Part shown: piece after piece, positions 1 through 10,500 of the stretch | Position numbering within the stretch: the stretch's first letter is position 1 | Layout: the number at the start of each line of letters is the position of its first letter | Assembly: GCA_000697665.1 (NCBI GenBank) | Contig: KL197715.1 | Coordinates: forward strand, 1,200,706-1,264,705 | Origin: Jaapia argillacea MUCL 33604 | Lineage: Eukaryota > Basidiomycota > Agaricomycetes > Jaapiales > Jaapiaceae | Direction of reading: 5' to 3' | DNA length: 64,000 nt | Notes under the pieces: generated by a model | Databases searched by the model: none | What the model saw: the letters and a program-made list of their open reading frames with translations, nothing else | Told to the model about the DNA's origin: nothing | Translations under genes and position numbers: made by a program

Positions 1-162
1 GTCAAGTTTGTGGATGACTGAGTTCTCGTGCTCATGCCACCGCAGTTGTCTCCTTTCACTGAGGCCACCCCGGTGGACTGTGGCATATATTGACCGCCAT
101 GGCTCTAATCGTCCCAATGTCTCCTTATGCTGCATTCCCTCTATCTGCTGGATCTTTCCAGG

Positions 163-720
163 ATGTTTGTCAATACCTGGCCGAAAATCTCGTTGCCCCC
201 CCTCAACCCGGACGCCGCACAATCGGAAGGTGACGAGTCTCAACATGCATACATCGATCCCATAAAGACATCGAAAGACCCTGGGATCGCCTTCACACCC
301 GTGGTAAGTCGCGTTCACATCGATATACTCAGACTGCCTGACATAGCTAAATCGTGCAGGGGACATTCCCTCCGAGTCCTTATATTGCCAATCAGTTAAT
401 GAAGTGGGACTGTACGGTCCGTCATGACAAGTCACTGTTCAACTCAAAACATCGGGGTACCCTGTCTCCAACGAATATCAAGACACCTCGCGTTCCTTTG
501 CCGTATCGTGGTGGCTTTCTCAACGACGCCTCCGTACCGCCTATCGAATTCTTTGTAAACGGAGATATTCAGTGTATAGCATTCTATGATCGACCGCGGA
601 TCTGGATGGATCGCAGTGATGACCGCTCACCTTTCCCCAACGGAATGCTGCGATTGATGTCAGTGTGTTCCTACGCTCCCAAGCTGTACCCTACTAACAG
701 TATGTATCCAGTGGCCGGGT
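163..720 (+). pseudogene. Truncated WPGY-family gene, copy 1
   Basis: This is a broken paralog of the intact gene at 39012-39963. Exon 1 (163-303) has the same 141-nt length and the same phase-0 GTAAG donor. The intron ends at 359 and exon 2 starts at 360. Both copies encode the landmarks MDRSDDR and PFPNGML or a close variant. Copy 1 lacks 7 bases near 650 that copy 2 has, which breaks the frame just before the second intron (659-711). After the acceptor only TGG CCG GGT remains of the WPGY exon before the sequence switches at about 720 to the GH5 relic on the other strand. Homology to copy 2 continues upstream to the window edge, so the duplication starts outside. The family's function is unknown to me. 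Confidence 0.75.
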
Positions 721-1330
721 GGAGGATTGAGGATTGGGTTGGGGTGAAGGAGTGGGTGTTTAGGCCGCAGGCTGGAAGAGCCCAGTAGGGGGCACCTGAG
801 CCGCCGGAGAAGCGGGATCACTGGAAAGAGGTTAGATGGGGGAGAGGGAGGGGGGCGGGGGGAACATACGATGTCATGATGTGGATCCATGTACACTTTG
901 AAACCGAATTCTTTACATTTTTGGAGGAGGCGGACTGTGTGCTCCACAAAGTCGTAGTCGTACTTTCCGCTATATCCCAAGTATGCGTATTGCAAGACCA
1001 GAAGAAGAAAAAGACGACTGACGGTCCTTCGTGTTCCAAACTCCCAGGTAACGACGTTTCTCAACATGTTATACCCCTAGCCTCTCAGCCTCGCCAAAAG
1101 GATATCCGCACTGCCATCGTCGAGATTCAAGGGTCTCGCTTCAAAACTCTCGCCTCCTTCCTCTGCAGCCTCCCAAAAACCATCAAGGACTTGTGAGGGC
1201 TGACCGATGGGAGATTTGCAAAAGCCTGATAGGTTGACACCGCGTAATAACAGAGTCCTGCCGGTTGTCGACAGAGTGTTCGTGGGTGGTGTGGATGTAG
1301 TAGTCGGGTGTTGGCCGCGAGGTGGCGGGG
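721..1330 (-). pseudogene. 5' fragment of a GH5 steryl-beta-glucosidase-like (EGCrP2-type) gene
   Basis: Reading the minus strand gives the N-terminal part of the fungal GH5 glycosidases that act on sterylglucosides or glucosylceramides. Visible blocks are [61 protein letters not shown] and SRFSGGSGAPYW. Two introns are still readable: one from GTCAGT to ATATAG near 1014-970, one from GTATGT to TTCCAG near 870-822. Three lesions disable it: TAG replaces the Trp after LARLRG (about 1078), a 2-base loss sits in the WEALEHEGP block (about 1038), and TGA replaces the Trp before SRFSGG (about 820). The 3' catalytic part is missing. Homology stops after TPTQSSILHP, where the WPGY-family copy 1 begins. 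Confidence 0.8.
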
Positions 1331-1387
1331 GATGTTCGTGGGACTGGTGGTGCCGTGCCTCACAGCTTGAGCTTGGAGCAACAACAG

Positions 1388-1480
1388 ATCGTACCACATT
1401 ACTAATATGGAAATTTGTATTTCACGTGGTCGGCTTCCGATCGACGGGTTATTGTCGGTGCGTCATTGCACAGCCACTCC
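1388..1480. repeat. Dispersed ~90-bp repeat, copy A
   Basis: This stretch is shared with 31047-31139. Both contain ACCACATTACTAATATGG, then CACGTGGTCGGCTT, then GTCATTGCACAGCCACTCCA or a near match. Copy A sits directly upstream of the GH5 relic; copy B is 30 kb away with no GH5 homology. The start has a short inverted pair (ACCAC...GTGGT). Its nature is unknown; a decayed MITE end or a duplicated promoter piece are both possible. Confidence 0.6.
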
Positions 1481-1658
1481 ACTCTTCCCGCTGCTTCCTG
1501 TTTGCAATTGAATCTTGCACTCGACGGTTGAAACACACTTGCATCCTACTCCCTCTTTCCTCAGTCGTTTTCTTGCCACTATCGCATGTCGCCATAAACG
1601 TGGTGAATTGACCAATCTCACCGACTAGTACTACCACCACATCACACCCAGTGGCCCA
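1481..1658. other. Short spacer before the TIR element
   Basis: No gene is recognised here. Open frames in both directions are short and show no domain. Confidence 0.4.
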
Positions 1659-3595
1659 TGTCGGAAATTTCTAAACTGCCTTATCAGGCAAAGTCCTGAT
1701 AAGACCATGATCATGGACCTTATCACGGCAACCAGCGGTTGATAAGCCAATGACAAGATATCTTAAATTGCCGATGTAAATCTGATGACCGGATTTTCAG
1801 GACGTTCGGTACATCTCATGGGTTGTTTCTTGCTTTCACATTTGCAAACTGTATCTGGTGCACACTGGCTCTGTAAATACGGCTTTGCGAACCTTGTCGA
1901 ATCCTCAGATACAAGGGAGACTGGTTGTCTCCATCTTACTTTCCTTCCCTCGAGAATCTCAATCTCTCAAACAAAGTGTTGCCCGCCTCTTGTTGTAAAG
2001 ACTAAGATTCCCTGCTGACTCAAAATAGGTTCTCCAGGACGAAAATCAACTAGCTCAAATTTCCCCAGGTCTACCTGCCCATGACGACTGGATGCGAGCC
2101 TCTATCCCCATCACGTTCTCGTCTCCCACACCATCACGTCTTCAATTTGGTGGTACATCTCTACCCAACAGAAACTGAAGACTTCAGATCCCAAATCGTG
2201 TCCTCAGGCCATGGAAAACATCAGCACGAAGTTCAGAGAGGTGGGGCTGGAGTTAACAGCCTCCGTGCACCCGTTGTGTTTGCCAAGAGTTCTCGTGTGC
2301 CAACCACCTACTTCTGGCACCATTGGATGTAGATCTACCTCCCCTGCTCCCTGTGATATGTTGGGCTTGTATTCTCTCTGCAATACCCCCTCAGTCCGGC
2401 TGGTTAGAGCTTCTGATTGCACCACCCCCTCTCTCAGCAATGGTATCAAGTCGAAGAGGTGGGCGATGGTGTCACATACCATGTCCCTCCGCTTCGTGTA
2501 CTATCCACATTGACTCCTCGCGCCATTTGCAATTCTGGATCATTGGGATCTTGATTTCCTCACAATTGGTTTCCGACTGATCCATCGCCGAGGCTCGTTC
2601 ATTTAGTAGTAACCTGGGCTTTTCTCTGAACAAAACTGCCTCAACCCAGCACAACCCTTGATCCACCTTCGACATTTGCCTCACCTTTCCAGGCGTTCGA
2701 TCGCGTGAAGGAATAAGGAATTTGGTGAACAGCTGAGGCCCACTATGCCATGTTCTCACATGATGGCCAGTACGTGATCGTCGGTCGACTCGTTCACCAC
2801 AACCTCCAGCATTGGGATGCCTGCAAGAACGAAAATGCCACTTGTAGACACTGGCATTATGGTGTATGAACGGCCTTGTTCCAACAGATCCATCCCTGAG
2901 AGCCGCTTGCTTGGGGGCATCCCAATTTCTGATGTTATTGGGAGGTGACTCTGATACGAAGCCCCTCTCATGTGTGCTTTCGGTCAACTGCTCAAGGCAA
3001 CTCCAAATTCCTTGGCTCATGTATCTGGATTTGCTCGGTTTACCAACCACCACCCGCCCTCGTGCTCGATGAGTTGGCCGGGAGTGCAACAAGACCATGG
3101 CTTATACTCTCATGTGTATTTATATGATGTTTTACCAAATAATGGACTTGGCTGGTAGGTGGTACCATCCCTGAGAGGGGTCATGCTGCATATAATGAAT
3201 GGCCTTTCCTATATAATATATGGCTCCCTGGTGGAGTGGTTTTGTTGTACACTTCGTATTAACTATATCTATAATTGTACCTCTGTATTCACGAGTTTGA
3301 TTCCTGCTGTAAACACTGTGTCTGTTCTTCCTAATCAAGTTGTAACCCAGACTTCGTAGTAATAGTAATAACAGTAATTCCATTAGAAGTAATCGAATAA
3401 CAAAGTAAAGATACAATTACCAGTTGTGACTAACCATACCTTTTGCAAATAGCCCAGAAACCCCCTGATAAGGGCGCTGATCAGCTCGCTTACCAGGTTC
3501 CTGATATAGTTTGTGCTTCCTGATATTGATGATCGCTTCTGAATGCCTGACAACGCCTTATCAGGCCTGATAAGTCAATCTAGAAATTTCCGACA
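1659..3595. mobile_element. Non-autonomous DNA-transposon-like element with 31-bp TIRs
   Basis: The two ends are inverted repeats. Both begin TGTCGGAAATTTCTA, continue with six partly differing bases, then CTTATCAGGC, so 28 of 31 positions match. Inside the ends lie further CTTATCAGG/CCTGATAAG palindromes (near 1678-1705 and 3555-3575), which resemble subterminal transposase-binding motifs. The interior holds only disrupted frames; the longest (2472-3098, minus) matches nothing I recognise, so this is either a non-autonomous element or a decayed autonomous one. No convincing target-site duplication is visible beyond a possible 2-bp CA. The superfamily is unassigned; KDZ elements common in mushrooms are one candidate, but I cannot verify that. 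Confidence 0.6.
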
Positions 3596-3959
3596 CAGTC
3601 GTATGGTTTATCGTACTCATCCATGTGGTCGACTTGTCATCTCACACTCGCTGCGATCTCATCTTCTTGGACGACTTGACCTTCTCGCCATGCTGGACTT
3701 GGATCCTAACCCCAACCCTGCCTCTCAATGTCTTCAAGAAAACTTAGGCACGTCGAAGAACCTCGTGAACTCCACCCCAGGTCAACTCAGGTATCACGCA
3801 CTCGTCCCTCAAAACTTTGAAGAACTCACAACTTCAAGACGCTCGAATCCCCATACGTCCCAAGAATATATAGACCATACAACAAGTGGATGTGCACTGC
3901 ACAAATACCAGTACTACTTCCCCTTCCCTCCAATGCTCGCTCCCTATTCAACTTGAAAA
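3596..3959. other. Intergenic, nothing recognised
   Basis: An open frame from 3543 to 3956 crosses the transposon end, so it is unlikely to be a native gene. This is probably the 3' flank of the minus-strand gene that ends at 3960. Confidence 0.4.
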
Positions 3960-4793
3960 TCAGGAGGTGGTTGTAAGATCTTTCCATAGCTTACGGGCAT
4001 CGTTGTGAAGCTCCTTTGCACAATACTCTCGAATATCATTCGATGCATTACTGACACCTGCCACCTTGTCTGACCCCGGAAGGGCTCGAAGAGCAATTGT
4101 GACGTGCGCGTGGAGAAGTTTTCTAGGGAATATCATGGCCTCCCAGTTGAGTGGAGTTGTTTTGGTGTGTGATTTGGTCATCTCGTCTACCGTGCCTTCG
4201 CCATGAATGTTAGGGCACCCTGCATGCAGTTTGAACATGACCTTCGTCCTGCTCTGCCTCAGCCAGTAAGCGCCATTCTCCCAGATGCACCCGGCATACC
4301 ACCAACAGTTGAAGGTGATTAAATCGTACACGCAAGCCTTCTCGTTGAGCTTGTGCTGGAGGAGTGCAAGGTGCAGGAAATTGATGAAAGTTGGCTATTA
4401 GGACGGAAGTGTTAGATTAGATACGAAACTGTCAACAAGCCATGATTCACAAACATCGTTCTGGGACATGGAGGGTGAGATGGAGATTGAGGCCATGAGT
4501 TGATCGTCTGGCTTGATCAAATCCAACAAACAACCTCGTATTGTTAGTGTGTCCTTGCAGTTTCGCTTTGCATCCTCTTGCCAGCCTAAGCTAGCAAACC
4601 ATGACGTGCTATCCCGCTCTAGGCGAGCCCAAGTAGAAGAATGGGGTGAGTCGAATTTCAGGACAATGTACTCGTGGCCAAATATCTTGAATTCCTTGCA
4701 CCAATACATCTCCGAAAGCTTCGCGAGAGAGTTGTCGGGTTGGAGCGACCATTTCCACAAATCATCGAATCGGTCCTGAAGAGCGAACTCCAT
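3960..4793 (-). CDS. Hypothetical basidiomycete protein, two exons
   Basis: Exon 1 (4793-4455) and exon 2 (4394-3960) join in frame across a 60-base intron (GTTTGT...AATAG) and give 257 residues. I recognise no domain. The protein has a fungus-like block, IVLKFDSPHSSTWARLERDS, and a Trp/Cys-rich segment around TFNCWWYAGCIWE that resembles conserved motifs in uncharacterised mushroom proteins. The ATG at 4793 is the last Met before the well-formed coding stretch; in-frame Met codons further upstream are possible. The gene lies downstream of, and on the same strand as, the P-loop GTPase. In these fungi such pairs may be linked, but this is inference. Confidence 0.55.
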
Positions 4794-5185
4794 GTTTATA
4801 GGGTTCTGTTGCAAGGAAGAATTTCTGGAGATAAAGAATGGTGAGCCCCAAGACATAGCAACATCAGATGGAATCGTACAGGGGTTCAAGTAAAGATGTG
4901 TACTGGACTTTGGGAAGGGGAGCGAGTGCAGAACTGTGGAGATTCGGAGATGAGGTCTGCCAGAGGGCATATTAGACAGGCATCTCGTTACCTGAAAAAT
5001 GTCATCACTGTCACCCCACCAACGCCTGAAAACCAGCCTCCCTTGACGACTAGATCTCCTTCTTGTCCTACCGAATCCTGGGGAGCGTCATGGGTATCCT
5101 AAATTCATGGATATCACAGGTGTCTCACCTTTACCGCGAAGATCAGTTTGGTCTCAATCCTATTAGTCCTCTTCCTCACCGCATC
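4794..5185. other. Spacer between two minus-strand genes
   Basis: The spacer may hold an extra 5' exon of the gene at 3960-4793 or the 3' end of the GTPase gene. Splice-like signals occur, but I could not build a convincing extra exon. Confidence 0.35.
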
Positions 5186-6017
5186 TCACAATATCCATCC
5201 ATATTCCCATAATGTGCAGTACAGTGTTCTCCCCAGCACAACAGGTTTGATCCCTGGGATTATGGAGACAACGCCGTTGAAAATTCTCATAAGAACTGCC
5301 AAGGACTTCTCGACTCTCTCCATCTTGAATGGTACAGACGACCATTGAGATGTGATGAGTTTGACGACTTTGACTGAGTCGCGTTCCTTTTTATTAGCAG
5401 CGACGCAAACCTCGCCAGCATAGTCCATTCCATGGCCGCGGAAGGTACTGTAGTTACTGTACCACCAGTCTTCAGGATGTTCTTCATAGTCGAGGTGTGT
5501 GATGAGAACGACGGGGACCTTCTTTTCACAGAAGATCTTGTAGAACATGCGATATAGACGGGTATATTCCAAACCACCTGTGGGCTGGGGCCTGATGACG
5601 TGAATGAGGAGGTTCACTCCGTCCTTCATGTTATGCACGAGCTTGTACAAGGCTACAATCGTGTCAGTGTACCCAGAGATGTCTGGTGAGTCGTGCGATG
5701 GGCTGGGGGTGTTGAAAAGATTCAGAGTGACATCGGGAGTGTATACAACGTGTTGCTGAGGTTCGAGGGTACAGGGAAAGAATGAGTTGGAGGTTTCGGC
5801 AATGTGTCTACCTGCCACCATATTAATAACAGAGCTCTTCCCTACTCCCGTTTCGCCAAATACAATGATGTTCCCAGTGGGAATTCTAGAGGAGCTAGTC
5901 GCTCGTTAGTATAAACCGGTGCAGGTGGAACTGGGATTTGTACCTAGGAGAGGTCGAATGAATTGGTTCAACAGCCTCCTCAGTGCTCAAGGATCGCGGG
6001 GGAGGGTCCAATGACAT
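5186..6017 (-). CDS. P-loop GTPase (AIG1/G-domain family)
   Basis: Exon 1 (6017-5944) and exon 2 (5894-5186) join in frame across a 49-base intron with a CTAAC-type branch site, giving 260 residues. The Walker A/G1 motif GETGVGKSS lies near residues 35-43, right after IIVF. A THLD motif at about 144-147 fits G4. The expected G3 DTPG is degenerate (NTPS), so nucleotide hydrolysis may be altered. The family comprises small GTPases that mushrooms have in large numbers, mostly of unknown role. The 3' LTR of retrotransposon 1 begins only 151 bases upstream of the start codon, so the insertion probably sits in its promoter. A further 3' exon cannot be excluded. Confidence 0.7.
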
Positions 6018-6167
6018 TGAGGTCGATTCGCTATGGAGGCCAATGAGGGGGACAGCAACAAGTTGGGCTGAATGGGCGGATGCTGGGATGATCGTGAAGA
6101 TGTGCTAATAGGGAGAGGCCAACAGTAGAGAGGTTGTACAACAAGCATGAGACCTTAAGGAGCTCGC

Positions 6168-6655
6168 TGTTATGAGCGTCTTAGCATTTAGTGAAGACAG
6201 CGAGTAAGGCTTGTAAGTCTTTTGGGTACTTCGCTTACTGAGTACTCAGGCTACGATGAGTTGAGGCTGTAGAGGATGACGAACGAGAGCAAACCAGTTG
6301 AAGGGTACAGGCTAAGATGCTGTATTGTTCAAGTGGACAAGCTTAAGGAATACAGGAGGATGAGGGTGCCTTATATACTAGAGTCAGAGAGACAGAATGT
6401 GGTAGAAAGGTATAGAAGGGACTAAGAATAGTGCTTAAGGAAAAGGAGAGAACATCATGGAAACTTAGAGAACGAGGTGGAAAATCGGGGGAGTTGGTAA
6501 CCTGCCCGAGGAGGTGCGGATCGAGAAGCGAAGTTAATAATAGTATGACGCGATATAAATAGAACTGAGCTGAGATAAGACAAGAGCGAGGAAGATAAGA
6601 TGTCCGAGATAAGATAAGATAACAAAAAATGAAATGGGTATACAAAGTCATAACA
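6168..6655 (-). repeat. 3' LTR of retrotransposon 1
   Basis: It is bounded by TGTTA...TAACA and matches 14023-14510 with 20 substitutions and no gaps. Every substitution is C/T or G/A at a CpG site. It lies next to the target duplication CTCGC. Confidence 0.95.
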
Positions 6656-6669
6656 CCACCCCCTCTTCT
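6656..6669 (-). promoter_or_regulatory. Polypurine tract of retrotransposon 1
   Basis: On the minus strand AGAAGAGGGGGTGG directly abuts the 3' LTR. The identical 14-mer occupies the same place in retrotransposon 2. This is the usual plus-strand primer site. Confidence 0.85.
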
Positions 6670-6696
6670 AAGTCCGACATTGTCCCTAATGTCTAA

Positions 6697-7500
6697 CTAC
6701 GTCTGCTCATTTCCCCAGCCATAGTCAGGTCTGGGAGGTTGGAATGGGTTGGGCGAAGGAGGTGGAGGGATGTCCAGTGTATCAGATGGGTTGGGGTCAA
6801 AGACAAAGGGGGGCGAGGGTGTACCAGAGGTTTTGGGGGAGGCGTTTTTAGGGGGGTCAGCGCTCAGGGCGAGATTATTGATGAGTTCGAGGAGGGTGGT
6901 CATGCTGGTTGTGACAGGTGGAGGTGGGGGTGGGTTCTACTCGAATCTGTCAGCAGTCTCGAAGTTCTTGTAGTCGGGGGTATTACCGTGAGTAGAGGGG
7001 TGACTGGGGTTGTTAAGGTCTCGGAGTTGTTCGAGGCGTTCACGAAGGCAGTCAAGGGGGTCCCACCTGGTAGATGGAGTCAGTGATGGGGTTCGCTGAG
7101 TGGCATTTAGGGCAGGCGAGAGGGAGTGGGTTTCAACGAGGATAGGGGTGTGTGGACGAGGTGGTGAGGTGGGGAAATTGGGTGTTCCTGGTGAAGGCGC
7201 TGGTGGAGGAGTGGGTGCAGTCTGCCAGGGACGTAGGATGTCCTCCTCATTATATAGGTTGCTGAGGTGGTATCCCACGTTTCCCTCCGGATCGATGTGA
7301 AAATGGATCTCGTGTACTGCGATCGGTTGATACGTGGCGCGGGTGGTGCTGATTACTAATTGGAGTAATCGGCCATGGATGTGGATGAGGGCTCCGCGGG
7401 TGTAGGTGCAAAGGATGATGAGGAGGTGGACTCCTTCCATCAATACGAGGACGAGACGACAGATGAACTTGAGGATGGTGTCGATCTCGCAGGGTGGCAT
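6697..7500 (-). pseudogene. Third ORF of retrotransposon 1
   Basis: The ORF starts with an ATG at 7500, overlaps the open pol frame and ends with GWGNEQT before the polypurine tract. One internal TAG at 6939-6937 interrupts it after residue 187. The N-terminal 35 residues are hydrophobic (FICRLVLVL, HLLIILCTY), then the protein becomes very rich in Pro, Ser and Thr. No zinc knuckle is present. It occupies the env position but has no recognisable envelope features. It shares no clear similarity with the third ORF of retrotransposon 2, although the two pol genes are close relatives. Function unknown. Confidence 0.6.
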
Positions 7501-10500
7501 GTTGCATTTGGCAGGATGAGGGTGGTCGACTGGATGGTTGGTGGTGCTGCTGGAGTATTCTCTGGGGAATGGATTTTTCCAGTCTAGCCAGGTGTGCCTT
7601 TATTCGTTCCAGGTCTGGACATTTTGACATGTATTCTGGAAGGTCTGGGAGGCTTTCCATGGTGGCACGTCTAGCAGCGATGTCTATCCAGAGCCAGGTC
7701 CATTCTTCTTCAGGTATTTTGAGTAACGCGAAGGCCAGCTTGACTGGTTTGGGGGAATTTGGATGTTTCTGATGGAATGCCTCTACTAATTCCGAGGAGT
7801 TGCAGAGGTTTTTCATATCTTCCCATGGATTTTCTGAGTCTGGGTATCCTTTCCATCATACCAGATATTTGACGGCCTTCTTCCCTTTTCCGGCGTATTT
7901 TGATTTGACGACTTCTTCTACTTCGAATTCTTCTTCTCCAGCGATCAAGTCAGGTACGGGTTGTGGGTAGTTTAAGCTGTGTTCGGTGGTTTCTTTGTAG
8001 GGGGTTAGTAGCCCTGCGTGGAAGACTGGGTGTATTTTCCAGGTCCTGGGTAGTTTGAGACGGTAGGTTCCTGATCCAATTATGGTTTCTATTTCGAAGG
8101 GGCCGTGCCGTTTGGGGGAGAGTTTGGCACTGGGATATTCCGTTTTGACGTTTTTTCCTTCTAGCCAAACTGAATCTCTGACCTTGAAGTTGGGTCCTTT
8201 CGTTCCGTACTTGTCGTGTTGGTTCTTCATTGCTTCGGCTTCTTCCCTTGACTTCTTGAGTTCTTCCAATCGTTGTTCGGCTGCTGGGACATTGGGCGTG
8301 GGTCTAAACGATGGTTTTACTTTTGCTTGGTATCTGTGCATGAGTTTGAAGGGTGTTTTCTTGGTTGCAGAGTGTATGCGCGTATTGTGGAACAGTTTGG
8401 CAGCGAATAGGAGCGAGGGCCAGTTGTTTTGGGCTCGGTTACAATATGCTCAGAGAAATATTTCCAATTCCTGGTTGACTCTCTCTGTGGCTCCGTCGGT
8501 TTCTGGATGGTATCCCGTGCTTAGGGCTGATTTGATGTCTAGTCAGTTGAATATGGTGCAGAGTACTTGGGATGTGAATTGGGGTCCTCAGTCTGATATC
8601 ATTTTGTCTGGCAATCCATACCATCTGAAGGCGCCTTTGATGAGAATCTCTGCTGTTCCATCGGCATCTATGGTTTTGTTGCAGGGCGTAAATATCACTG
8701 TCTTGGTAAAACAGTTGGTGAGGACGTGGATGGTGTCGAAACCGTCTACTTCTGGGATGCCTGTGATGAAATCTTGTGTCACGATCTTGAAAGGTCGTGT
8801 GGGGATTTCCGTTGGGTGTAGTGGTTCTTGCGTTGGATTGTTGTTTGGTTTGATGGATTGGCACGTTGCGCATCCTTCGACGTATTTCTTGACGAATATT
8901 GACATACCAGGCCACCAGTAATCTCGTTGTACAATTTCCAGGGTTTTGTATCTTCCCAGATGTCCCATCAGGGTGGGGTCGTGGCACGATTTTACGACTT
9001 TTCGTCATAGGTCCGTGTTTCTGGGGACGTATATCTTCCCTTGGTAGAGGATCAATCCGTCTTCTAGGTTCCATTCTTCTAATCCTTTAGTGAGCGATCG
9101 TGGTCCTTGTGTGTGGATGGAGTCTAGTGCGGCTGCTACCGATTCGTCCAACTCGTTGTTTCTTTTGATTTCCTTCCTTAGGTCTAAGTCTCCCATTATT
9201 TGTACTTGTTCCTTGGGGTTTGCCATTATTATGTTTCGTATTGCTAGTCGAATGCGTCATGCAACGATGGGGGAGTGTGTTGAGGCAGTCCCCCTTCTGG
9301 TGATGTTGATTCGTTTGGCGAAAAGTTGGGGGGTAAGTAGGATTCTATCCTGATTGTTGGTATCCACCCCCTCCTTATGGTCTTGTTGTCTCGAAAGACC
9401 ATCGGATTTGTTAGATTTTCCTGGTTTATGCACTAATTTGAGATCGAAGCGTGTAAGGAATTGGGCCCATTGTGCTTGGTGGCGACTCAGCTTCTGGGCG
9501 CTCCAAAAGTATTCCAAATTTTGTGGTCCGTATAGATCTTAATCTGGTGGGTGCATCCTTCCAAGTAATGTCGCCATGCTTCTAATGCGCGTATGATCGC
9601 GAGTAGTTCCTTGTTGTAGATGTCGTAATTTCGTTCTGCTTCTGATAGTGACTTTGACAGGTATGCCACAGGGTGCCATTTCCCGTCACCTTCCAGCTGG
9701 GTCAGGACGGCGCCCGTGGCATAATTGGATGCATTGCATTCGATTTGGAACAGTTTTGTTGTGTCTGGAGTTACCAGTGTTGGGGATGATGTGAAGGACA
9801 TTTTTAGTTTGTCGAAGGCATCTTGGCATCCAATGGTCCATTCCCATTCATGTTCTTTTCTGGTTAGTTCGAATAGGGGTTTGGCGATCTTTGAGAAGTT
9901 GCGGATGAATTGTCGGTAGAAATTGCAGAATCCCAAGAAGGACTGAACTTCCTTGACTTTCTTGGGTTCCAGCCATTCCATAATCCTGGCGACTTTAATT
10001 GGATCCATTTCTACCAGATTATGCAAGACCACTAGTCTGAGGTACTCGATTTTGGGTACTTCGAACGTGCATTTTTCCGGTTTTAGGAATAGGTCGTTCT
10101 CCTCCAGGATTCTCATTACTCGGTGGAGTATTCTGCGGTGTTCCGTCATGTCTTGCGTGAATATCAGGATGTCATCTAGGTAGACGATGACGTGTCCTTC
10201 ATCGATTAATTCCTTGAATAGTTCGTTCATCATTGTCTGAAAGGTTGCTGGCGAATTGGTGAGTCCGAAGAACATTACTCGTGGTTTGTACAATCCGCGA
10301 TTGGTCTTGAAGGCTGCCTTCCACTCGTCTCCCTCCTTGATTCATACGTTGTTATACCCCCATCTAGATCCAGTTTTGAGTAGATCTTGGCCCCTTTTAG
10401 TTTGTCGATGAGTTCAGAGATGAGTGGTATCGGGTAGGTGTTCTTGATGGTCATTGAATTCAAGTATCGATAATCCTGTGTTGGTCGGAGCTTTCTGTCC

